Assembly (NCBI RefSeq): GCF_958450345.1
Contig: NC_088784.1
Span: forward strand, 58,460,247 to 58,524,246
DNA from: Calliphora vicina
Taxonomy: Eukaryota; Arthropoda; Insecta; Diptera; Calliphoridae
Length of the DNA: 64,000 nt
Direction: 5' to 3'
In this document: piece by piece, positions 55,029 through 64,000 of the stretch
Layout of the letters: every line of letters begins with the position of its first letter
How positions within the stretch are numbered: the stretch's first letter is position 1
Notes under the pieces: model-generated
Databases searched by the model: none
The model's input: the letters and a program-made list of their open reading frames with translations, nothing else
Told to the model about the DNA's origin: nothing
Program-made: the position numbers and the translations under genes

Positions 55029-56120
55029 ATATGTAAGGATGCTAATTGACCTCTAATAGTCAGTTAAAAAGACATCACACAGACAGTCCGACAACCGATT
55101 GCTTGTAAACAAACCTTCTTCCGACAATTCTCCAATATATTATGCCGTACAAATTACACGTTTAAAGTGATTACATTTTAGATTACTTAGGGACATTTAA
55201 GTGACAATTGACTTCACTCTAGATTACATGGAATGTATAAAGTAACCAATTGACTTCTCTTTGCAATCATTTAAACCATACCGAAATTACCGTATCATTG
55301 AAATACCGTTACCGTAATAACAGCAAATGCCGTTACGGTTAAAATACACCTATCGAATAAACCAAAATAATACAGTTAATTGCTTCGAATTTACAACAAA
55401 AAAAGTATTGATTTACGTGTAATCCAGTAAGGTCCTTTCAAGTTTATTTGTTTTAGAGATACAAAGGTTTACCGTTACAAGAGAAACCTAGTACCCGAAT
55501 TTAGGTTTAGACTTTGGTGGTTTGGAGGGGGCGGTGATGAATCAGTCAGTTAGTTAGGCACGTTACTATATATGAATTTTATATGTATATCACTATATAC
55601 ATATATAAATATTCCCAACATTACCATCAGCTTTCGTAATACATATAACATACATATTTTCTTCTTCCTAAAGTTTAATAACATTATCGATTTGTATGAA
55701 AAACATTAAAGAAAAAAAAAACTGATAATAGTAATGATTACTACATGAACAGTACATTGTTGGTGAAAGAACTGTAAATACTATTTGTTGTTGTTTTAGT
55801 TTGTGGCAAGGCGTCACAACTAAAGAAAAAACTTGACCCACTTGTAAACAAGTTCCCGAACAAACCAAATGTGCAGTGTATAGTTATTGCAGTGACCAAA
55901 GTGGTTTATTAGGTCATCATTGTTTAGTTGGTGAATGCCACTAAATAATTATTTAGATAAACAGGAATATTTGCATACATTTATTTGTGGTTATAGTAAA
56001 GAAATGAAAATGCTCGTAGTTCTTAAAAAATAATGACAAGAAATAGCAATAAATTGGTAGAATAAGAATGATGCCAACATGAATGTAATTATTTACAAAC
56101 GTGGTTAATACATGTATAGT
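55029..56120. other. AT-rich DNA with short direct repeats and ACCGTTACCG motifs
   Basis: AATTGACTTCACTCTAGATTAC (55208) and AATTGACTTCTCTTTGCAATC (55247) are similar, and ACCGTAT / TACCGTTACCGTAAT / GCCGTTACGG cluster at 55278-55342, like subterminal motifs of a hAT. ORFs at 55668 and 55953 (-) have no domain. Confidence 0.35.
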
Positions 56121-58300
56121 AGGGTGAGTCGATTTAGAAATCGATATTGTGCCATCGATTTTTCGATAGCTTTTGGTATGAGTTGGACCGTCTCGAAAAT
56201 AATATTTTTGATATATCGTAGTGGACATTTATTCCTCATCAGACTTGGGCGTTGCCCATTACTTCTCAATTATTAATTACATTACATGTAATTGGTAATT
56301 CAAAAATACCAATTACCAATTACTAGCAATTAGTAATTGAAATTTGCCAATTACAAATCCAATTACATTTTGTAATTTGCAACCAACAATTACCAATTAC
56401 AATTACAAGCAATTGGTAAATGTCAATTACCAATTACACGTAATTGGTAAAGTAATTGCAAGTAATTGATAAAAAAGTAACTCTAATTACATAAAAGGTA
56501 ATTGCATTTAACATTTTTTCTAAATTTCTAAACAACGTTAAGAAATAACACTCTGCTACAAAATAACACTTTTTATCAGAACTTGAAAATCCGCATGTAG
56601 GTCTAGGTGAGGACATACTAAAACGGTTTTAAAAGTTTTTGAAACACCCTCAATATTTTTAGTTATTTTGAAGGTACTTTAGTACCTAGAGGCAAATAAT
56701 TAAGCTTTCATAAAATGTATATAAAATGTAAATATATAATCACGATTTTACAAAAAAAAATTTAAAAAAAACTTTCCATAGAATTTAAAATTTGGACCAT
56801 ATTTGTACTACTGGAACCACAAAACAACAAAATTGTGTAGTGGTTTAAAAAGCCTCTATTTTTTTTTTGGATTTTGTTGCCCTTTGCTATTGATGAATTT
56901 TTTGCTTCTAGGTACGAAAGTACCTTTAAAATAAATACTTTAAAAGTAATCATTACTCATTTTTTATCAATTACTTTCTATTTCAATTAATTTTTACCCA
57001 TTACATGTAATTTGTAATTGGCAATAACCAACTACTAATTATATGTAATTGATAACACTGCGGAACAGAGATTTTGGTGCCCGAGATTTGAACTACCTTT
57101 TGTACACGTTGATGAACCTCATTACTATGTTATACTTGTTTTTTCCAGTCAGCTCGCGTTTTCGAAATATCGCGGTTTTTATATTTTCATTGAATACCCT
57201 ATTTTTTTTACAGGAATGTAAATACTTCATTTGACGTTTTTAAAATATTGCGAATTTTGAATTTACGTGATTTACAGCGTTTTTGGTGAAAATATCTTAA
57301 ATTTTTAAAAAAAGAAACCAGTAGTATTTTACAGAAAAAAAATAAATTTTTACAAACATATAGATTTATTTCTACATTATATATCCAGGAATTGTCTATG
57401 TTGCGAATTTGAATACCAAAGTAAGCCAAATATAATTGAAGAACAGTGTTGTAATTGATTTTCGCTGATCTTTTAACATATATTCGTCACAAATGTAACA
57501 AAACATATTAGGATCTTTAACACAGCATCTCATCTTACTAGCCATAATGAAATAATATAACAAGAGAAATTATATTTATAAAAAAAACAGGTGTAAAACA
57601 TTCAAGTTACGAACATTTATATAGTTTTTTAATATGAAATACATATGAAAAATACTGTAAAACTTTGAGTTATTTGCCAAATAGTTTAATATATTTTCAG
57701 CGAATTTTCAATATTTTTATATAAATTAGTTTACTGATAAGTTTTTACTGTATATAGTGAACAAATTTTTAACCCTTTTACCATAGGTCAAACTTATAAT
57801 GATGAAACTGAAAAAAGGTAATTTTCAACATCCTTTCGATATCACCAATATATCCTGAAACTTAGATAAACAAAATTGATGTCAAAGAAAAGATAATTTT
57901 GTGTAGAATACCAGTACAAAGATGCGTTTTTAATTTTAGTCTCCATTTATGAAATAACCCAACAAAAAGAGAAAAAAATACAGAATAACCAAAAAAATTA
58001 AAACCGCGATATCTTAAAAACAAGAGCTCCTCAAAAAAAACTAAATATAGTTTTGACTATGTACCAAACCATATTGTCAATTTTGTTCTTCTGTGTAATT
58101 GGCATTCACCAATTACAAATTACATTTAATTGGTAATTGACATTCACCAATTACAAATTACTTATAATTTGTAATTGGTTATTGCCAATTACCAATTTAC
58201 AGGTAATTGGTCCTGTAATTAATTACAAAATGTAATTGGTAGTGCCCTAGTCTGTTCCTCATGCCAAAAGCTATCAAAAAATCGATGTCACAATATCAAC
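56121..58300. mobile_element. Foldback element split by a hAT
   Basis: Left arm AGGGTGAGTCGATTTAG...GATATTGTGCCATCGATTTT-TCGATAGCTTTTGG is inverted as CCAAAAGCTATCAAAAAATC-GATGTCACAATATC at 58264-58297. The AGGGTGRGTCGAT start resembles the family at 35212. Its own DNA outside the hAT is about 160 bp, so it was a short palindromic MITE. Confidence 0.65.
56240..58254. mobile_element. hAT element with perfect 8-bp duplication TTCCTCAT
   Basis: Left terminus CAGACTTGGGCGTTGCCCAT, right terminus inverse CAGACTAGGGCACTACCAAT. TTCCTCAT lies directly outside both ends (56232-56239 and 58255-58262). 2015 bp. Both subterminal regions (56265-56490 and 58095-58240) are arrays of AATTACCAATTACAAAT-type motifs. 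The interior contains a family C fragment (56755-56890) and AT-rich DNA; no transposase frame is readable, so it is non-autonomous or decayed. Small ORFs inside (56434, 56762, 57049, 57208) are unsupported. Confidence 0.9.
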
Positions 58301-58730
58301 AAATTGTTGTCCTTACAAATTGGATAGTTAGTTGTCCTAATGACGATATTGATATTAAATTCAATCTTCAGTTGTCCAAGATCGCTCTTAACATCTTTCA
58401 TTCCAGTCTTCTAAGTGTTTGCATTATTATTTCGACGTATTCTTGTTAAACAAATGAACTTGACCCTGAATATTAAATTTATTTTGTATTTTTATAATTA
58501 AGAACACGAAGAACGATATATAAAACTCACTCTGGTTGTTTCAACATAAAGATAGGATCACACGATTGCCGCAATGCACAGTGGTCCATATGCACAATCT
58601 AGCCGGAAAAAAGTCTTTTGAAAAGCCGTATCGACATGAAACTTTGTACGTTTATATATTTCATCAATATAAACAATCTGAGACAAAAAAAAATGTTTTG
58701 GGTATGAATGTGTGTGTTTGTATGTATATT

Positions 58731-59350
58731 TTTATACCCTACACCACCATAGTGGGGAGGGTATAATGCGTTTGTGCAGATGTTTGTAACGCCCAAAAAT
58801 ATTGGTCCAACACCCACCTTAAATTATACCGATCGACTAAGAATCACTTTCTGAGTCGATTAAACGATGTCCGTCCGTCTGGTTGGCTGGCTGTCCATGT
58901 AAACTTTGTGCGCAGAGTACAGGTCGCAATTTTGAAGATATTTCGATCAAATTTAGTACATATTATTTTTCGGCGCAAGGAATAAGCCTATTGTAACTGA
59001 CTTAAATCGGTCCATTATTTCATATAGCATACAAATGTCCTCTCGAAATTGGACTTTATCGGTCATAAATGTTTAATTTATATATGTATCTACACAAATT
59101 TCGTCAACAAAATTCATGTCACCAAATTTTGTTACGATCGGTCCATAATTAGTCATAGCTCCCATATAGATCCGCTTCCGAAAATCACTTTAACGTGCAT
59201 AAATCGCTTAAAAATGTTAGTATTCAAATAAAATTCAATATAGTTAACTTTCATATAGACATAAATCAAACGATCCAATTTCATGGTGATCGGTCCAGAA
59301 GTGGTCATAGCTCCCATACAAGGCCCACTTCCGAAAATCACTCAAAAATA
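58731..59350 (+). mobile_element. DINE-1/Helentron-like repeat, 3' end missing
   Basis: Starts TTATACCCTACACCACCATA, GTGGGGAGGGTATAATGCG, then AACACCCACCTTAAATTATAC, GATGTCCGTCCGTCTGG, GGCTGGCTGTCCATGTAAAC. It matches 11238-11870 to ATTACTCAAAAATA-like bases and stops before the TTACTTGTT end. ORFs at 58536, 58599, 59049, 59153 and 59195 are repeat shadows. Confidence 0.75.
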
Positions 59351-60139
59351 TTAATTGTTGAAAATTTTGTTATATTAATTACACCAACTAATTTATTTTT
59401 AATTGTTATTATTTTTTGCCTACACATTCACTTGCACTATTAAATGTCACTTGAGATATTATTTTTTTTAGCAAAGAAACAATTCCTTATATTTGAAGCA
59501 ATATATCAATGCTAGTGTAGCTATTTAAAGAAAAAAATATGCCGTTATGTAGTATGGACACTTGTCAACATATAAAAAATACAAAAAATTTGCTTTTGAA
59601 ACATTTATAATGACTTTTTTTCCGGCTAGATTAAGATTTTGGACCACAGTGCAATGAACCAATTTTATAAAAGTTTTATTATGCTGAGTTGGGCCACAAT
59701 AGATAAATTGTTCCAATAAAATTCTCTGCAATCACATACCTCATTTTACACAATTTTGATTGTCGTAAAATGAGGTAAATGTCGAATACTACAGAAATTT
59801 CAAATTATTGAAAACCCCATATACAAATCTTAACTTGGTTTTTTATGTAATAGGGGCCCTTCAAATTTAACCCATTTTAATCCGAAATTTCGGATTAAGC
59901 CTGTTTGTTCTAAAATCCCAAATAAATAGTTTAAAATACTTTAAAACTTAAGACAATCGACATATTCGAGATTTCGATCTCTTCTTTAAAAGAAAGATTA
60001 AAGAATATAAAAAAATCCTGTTGTCATGTTATTGACCGGGATTAAATACTTGTGTTTGGTCATATTTTCGTCAGAAAGGTAATTAAATGTATACATTATC
60101 ATTGCAAATCCATCATTAATATAAATAAATTTTAAAAAT
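59351..60139. other. AT-rich DNA, nothing recognised
   Basis: No domain in the 68-codon ORF at 59525-59731 (-). The strings TTTTTCCGGCTAGATTAAG...TTGGACCACAGTGCAATGAA (59614-59658) are the inverse of 58575-58620 (CAATGCACAGTGGTCCATAT, CAATCTAGCCGGAAAAAAG), so these flank the 58731 DINE-like copy as an inverted pair. Confidence 0.4.
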
Positions 60140-60425
60140 TATATGGGCAATTCCACGAGAATGACAACCACGACTGAAAAAACAAATTCCGCTCGATATT
60201 TTGGACAACAATGTTTCGAAAGAACTTGTTATTTTTTTTAAATATAGTACCCTCTGAATGGAATAGAAAGAACTTTCAATGGAATAGAAAGAATTTTCAG
60301 ATACATACTATTATTTTTGCAAAATCTATTCCACTCTATAGGCGAACAAATGCCACGTTGGATGACATGAAATTGACAATATGTGATATTTAAATAAATT
60401 TTTATTTATTATGACCCGGATAAAT
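60140..60425 (+). repeat. Family E repeat, shortened copy
   Basis: ATATGGGCAATTCCACGAGA then ATGACAACCACGACTG, CTCGATATTTTGGACAACAA, AGTACCCTCTGAATGGAATA, GCAAAATCTATTCCACTCTA and GACCCGGATAAATAAAT match, in order, the inverse of 46975-46290. About 380 bp present at 46.5-46.9 kb is absent here. GAATGGAATAGAAAGAACTT is locally duplicated (60252, 60277). Confidence 0.65.
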
Positions 60426-61790
60426 AAATATTGTAAAATTAACAAAAAAAAATCATAGAATCCATGCAGTTAGACATTACAACTCACAGATATACATATG
60501 TTAAAGGTTTCTCCCAATAGAGAAACACCTAATAAATACATACCTAAATGTATTGTATAAATAGGTATATTGTTAGTTTTTATTAAAAAAATACGTACTT
60601 CATATGTGTGCATGTATGAAGAATGTTTATTATACGAGATGTAACACACCTTTTTGGGTGAAAATACCATAATAAATGATTAAAAAAAGAATGGATGTGT
60701 TAAAGATGAATACACTTCAATGATCTGTTGTAGATAGTGTTTCTAGTAGATATGTAGTTATGTACTTATACAAAAATATGCTTTGTTTAAAGAAATGTCT
60801 TAATTTATTTTATTATTAAAAAATAAAATAAAAGAAACGTTAATATTTAATTTATAATGAGCGAGCGCTTGTTTGCCCACTAACGGTTTGATGTTTTTGC
60901 TTATAGCTCTGCATCTAAACATGGTTAAACTTGGTTAAAACAATTAATGTTGTTGCAGTTACTAGTACTAGCTAGTACTGCTACTATTTAGTACATAGTG
61001 ACTAGTGAATATTCTAATTAATGCACATTATCTGCATTTGTAGAAAAATTATGTATTATTACTTTTAATTTGCTTACAGTCTTTGGTCTTGCTTTGTTAA
61101 TTTTTATGTACGAGCACTTTTTTAAACGGTACTTTCCCAGATTAATCATTTCATTTAATTTATTGCATTTCAGTTAGGTTTTCTACAATGAATTGTATTT
61201 TTTACATTCATAGTTTATTATTCGTTACTGGTATTTTAAAATACTTGCAATGTATTCTGTTTAATTTTGATTTTGTATTTGATGCTCGTATATAAATAAA
61301 TTTAACAGATACAGTTTGCACGTACTACGTTTGTATGTATTTATGTATGAAGTTGATTGTCTTTGCTGTTTAACGGTATAAAAGTGAAATTTTATTTTGA
61401 AGTTCTACTTTGAAATACACTTTTATTAACTAAATCTTTATTTTATTATTCAGTTTATGAATTATTTACTAAATAGGTATATACTTAAATTGCTAACAGA
61501 GAAATTTCGTAAATTTGCAAGAACATGGGCAAACGAAAATATTCAGCAGTATACTATACATAACTACTTTTTTCAGACGTTTCCTAAAATGTTAAAAATT
61601 TTGGTACCGTTTTATATTAAACAAGTTAGAGTGATTTATTCAGATGTGTCTAATTTTAAACCCTTAACCTAAGTATGTATTTTTTATGGACCAACAGAAT
61701 TTTTGTAACATTCTACTAAGTATTAGTTTGGGTCTTTAGAATGTGAAATTAAAAGATATTGTCATACCTCAACCGTAGCCGAAACATTGA
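60426..61790. other. Unique AT-rich DNA
   Basis: The ORF at 61457-61672 (71 codons, +) is the best open stretch and has mixed composition, but I see no domain and no matching splice sites. No repeat partner for the region. Confidence 0.35.
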
Positions 61791-61794
61791 TGTA

Positions 61795-61868
61795 TCAAAC
61801 ATATTCGTATGTTGGTTGGGGGCTTCGGAAAGTTGATTACTAAATCGACTACGCTACCTAGAATGATC
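61795..61868 (+). repeat. DINE-like fragment
   Basis: TTGGGGGCTTCGGAAAGTTG and AATCGACTACGCTACCTAGA match 1862-1930 (TTTGGGGGCTTCAGAAAGTTG, ATCGACTCCGCTATCTATAA). Confidence 0.55.
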
Positions 61869-62145
61869 TAGGTCCAGTATATTATGAGTTCCTGAAATCT
61901 GGCCAGACCACTACAAGGTACCTATACCGAAAGCAACTTATTCGTTTGAAGCGTGCATTAGCCAAAAATGCCAAGAATATACTGGCAGGCATGATACCGT
62001 AATATTACATCATGACAACCCTCTTCCATATGTTGCAATACCTGTTAAAAAGTATTTAGAATGAAGTGATTGGGAAGTTTTACCTCACACGCTTTATAGT
62101 CCAGACCGTGTCCCATACGACACTCGAATGATCGCAGATTATGGA
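61866..62145 (+). pseudogene. mariner transposase fossil, catalytic region
   Basis: Plus strand: DLGPVYYEFLKSGQTTTRYL then YRKQLIRLKRALAKN. After a frame break: GRHDTVILHHDNPLPYVAIP, VKKYLE, stop, SDWEVLPHTLYSPDRVPYD. The HHDN and YSPD motifs hold the second and third catalytic Asp with the spacing of mariner. Usual partners are HHDNARPH and YSPDLAPSDYHLF, so several substitutions have accumulated besides the stop and frameshift. N- and C-terminal parts are missing. A different copy from the minus-strand fossil at 20579. Confidence 0.88.
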
Positions 62146-62519
62146 ATATCATCATTATACATTTTATTTGATAATGGAATCACGAAAATAAAAAAATCTC
62201 TCACATTGCAAAGAGGGATTTTGGTGTCAAAACCCCTATTTTTCGACAACTAAATTTCAAAAATCAAATGATGCACATTTGTAGAGAAATGTTTAAAGAT
62301 AAAACGCGCACTTATAGTTTTAAGAAAATTTGTATTTTATTTTTCAAAAATTTAAGTAAAATCCATGCAATGTGTTAAGCTAAAATTTACTTATATTTTC
62401 ATGAAATTCAGTGGTTAATATACATATGTATAATTTTAACATATTTGAAAAATATAGCATTTCTCCAAATCTGTAAGCCCCTAAAAATTATTATATTTTT
62501 GATTTTCCATGGAAAAAGA

Positions 62520-63208
62520 AATAATGTAGCCCCACTTTCCCCCAAGCTGTTGTTTTAATAAAATGGAAGGTGGGAGAGTCTTGTTTCGACTCAAAAAAAA
62601 TTAATTCTCGGAAGTTTTCGGAACAGTATGAAAACTCAAAATTTTTTGTCGAATAATAAACTAAATATCAAAAAAAAATTTTTATCTATCCATGGGTTTC
62701 ATGGGCGGTGGAGGTGGTCGATTTTATCGAAACTCGGCATGCGTTCTTCTTTTGTTTTAGAAAATATATTTTCCAAATTTCTGGACTTTTGCTTGGATAA
62801 GAACAATTTTATGCGAAAAAATCTATTTGGATTACATGGGCAGTGAACGTTGGGCGATTTTGATAAAATTTCATGTTGTTCTTAATTTAGTCCATATAGT
62901 TATCGGTGTCAAATTTCAATGTGTATGAAGCCATCCCTCTGCGATGAGGAGATTCTATTTGTGTATTTTTTTTTGAAATCGGAACACAAACGAAGAAATA
63001 GAATCGTTTTAAAAATGTTACATACCCGAGGTGTCCTATTTTGAGGATCCTTGGTCGCACACCTCGTGGGCCCATGTGGTCCAAGTTCAAAACTTAAACT
63101 CGACAATACTTCCTCTTTGTGCATGTGAAATTTCATTCAAATCGGACTTACCTTTTAGAAGTTACATATTTATTTCCCTCTATTTTTTTTTATTCCACTG
63201 TGCGTTGG
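62520..63208. repeat. Degenerate repeat with CATGGGCGGTGG units
   Basis: CATGGGCGGTGGAGGTGGTC-GATTTTATCGAAA (62700) and CATGGGCAGTGAACGTTGGG-CGATTTTGATAAAA (62837) are two units about 137 bp apart. It ends CCACTGTGCGTTGG (63195-63208), as does the repeat at 50345. 63010-63080 is GC-rich (CTCGTGGGCCCATGTGGTCC). Overlapping ORFs at 62628 (+), 62887, 62909 (-) and 63031 (+) are not supported as genes. Confidence 0.45.
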
Positions 63209-63651
63209 AATAAGTATTCGCTCTTGTACGAAAGCGAGAATTAGACTACAGATAAGATTTGTTTGATTTCACTAAGTAACAAAAATTTTTAACCAAATTT
63301 TGGCATTCACAAACCATAATAATTTCAAAAATTTCGTTATTATTTCGCCAAAGTGGTAGGTTAGAAGAAGAAGTAGAAGAAAATCCAAGTTGTCTAATAG
63401 GGATGCATACAAAACTTTAAACACTGTGAGGAATTCCACCATTAGCTGCGGAGAGTTTGATTTGATCTGTGAGCAAAGCTTGGAACTTTGTTACGAATTA
63501 AAAGTTAACTATTCGCAAATAAATAATTTTTTCACTCAGATATGATATTTGGGGACTATATGAATTATATCTAGAATATAAATACATAATTGTTATTGGC
63601 GCGACTTATATAAAATCAATAATATATATCTCGTCCCAATTTTGATGGTGC

Positions 63652-64000
63652 ACGCAGAGAAAAAATATAATTGGACATGGTTACTGTAACCATTTAAATA
63701 GTGTTACAAGATTTTTAACAATATTATAGTCACAGTAACTATTTACATGATTGTGGTAACCATAATATGGTTAATATATGATTCACATGATTGTATCAAC
63801 CATATACATATATGGTTACAGTAAACAAATATATGTTTGTGGCAACCATATTTATGATGAATAATTTTATCATAATATGTTATTCTCAGATTATGATAAG
63901 CCTTAAGCCGAGAGCAACATAATATGATAAGTCCTTCATCATATGAATGGTTGTCACAAACATATATTTGTTTACTGTAACCATATATATGGTTGATACA
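63652..64000. mobile_element. Foldback element cut by the window end
   Basis: Starts CACGCAGAGAAAAAATATAA, a terminus like the CACAGAAAGAATTA family at 43988. Inside, TTACTGTAACCAT, TGTATCAACCATATA and AACAAATATATGTTTGTGGC are inverted after a centre near 63,895 (GTTGTCACAAACATATATTT, TACTGTAACCATATATATGG, TTGATACA). The right arm runs off the window, so the full element must be more than 500 bp. Confidence 0.65.

Noticed and set aside
61457..61672. Host exon candidate (71 codons)
   Set aside because: Composition is acceptable but there is no acceptor/donor pair in frame and no recognisable family.

Overview
All reading and translation was done by eye from the raw sequence.

The window looks like intronic or intergenic DNA of a higher dipteran, most probably a calyptrate fly such as a blowfly or house-fly relative. 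The grounds are very high A+T, no long open frames, hundreds of bp of transposon debris per kb in places, and element classes typical of flies: jockey-like LINEs, mariner, hAT, Tc1/mariner MITEs and DINE-1/Helentron-like repeats built around a GTCCGTCC core. Species cannot be fixed from this alone. There is no bacterial gene content, rRNA, clear functional tRNA or CRISPR array.

The one stretch I believe encodes a host protein is a spliced exon at 51020-51369 (+). It has a strong polypyrimidine-CAG acceptor, a short upstream ORF and an ATG at 51198. It then gives 57 codons ending in a hydrophobic signal-peptide-like segment and a GTAAGT donor in phase 1. It looks like the first coding exon of a secreted or membrane protein whose remaining exons lie mostly beyond the window. 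A 20-nt candidate microexon lies at 53097-53116. A TATA/initiator-like promoter and an A-rich 5' UTR-like leader at 13.8-14.25 kb could be its far-upstream first exon, but nothing in the sequence proves the link.

Layout: 0-2.8 kb Tc1-type MITE and DINE-like repeats; 4.2-6.1 kb an LTR split by a DINE-like copy; 7.6-8.5 kb a decayed jockey LINE (-); 9.6-12.55 kb a three-level nest (TIR element > hAT with 8-bp duplication > DINE-like); 13-14.3 kb unique promoter-like DNA; 14.4-22.7 kb mixed repeats including a mariner transposase fossil (-); 25-28.3 kb foldback and tandem-unit repeats; 29.7-30.2 kb a tandem array; 31.1-32.8 kb an element carrying two almost perfect long hairpins; 34.3-37.1 kb nested hATs with a recognisable hAT dimerisation-domain fragment; 37.1-41.2 kb mostly unique DNA; 41.26-41.78 kb a TIR element; 42.5-46.1 kb a poly(A)-tailed jockey LINE with nested insertions; 49.1-49.85 kb a solo LTR split by a MITE whose empty site can be read in the other LTR copy; 51-53 kb the host exon region; 56.1-58.3 kb a hAT with a perfect 8-bp duplication inside another foldback element; 58.7-62.2 kb DINE-like, family-E and mariner fossils; 63.65 kb to the end a foldback element cut by the window edge.

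No operon-like cooperation exists here. The functional reading is a large fly gene neighbourhood expanded by repeated nested transposition. The most unusual structures are the 163-bp perfect and 111-bp near-perfect inverted repeats at 31.16-32.35 kb, which would give long double-stranded hairpins if transcribed.
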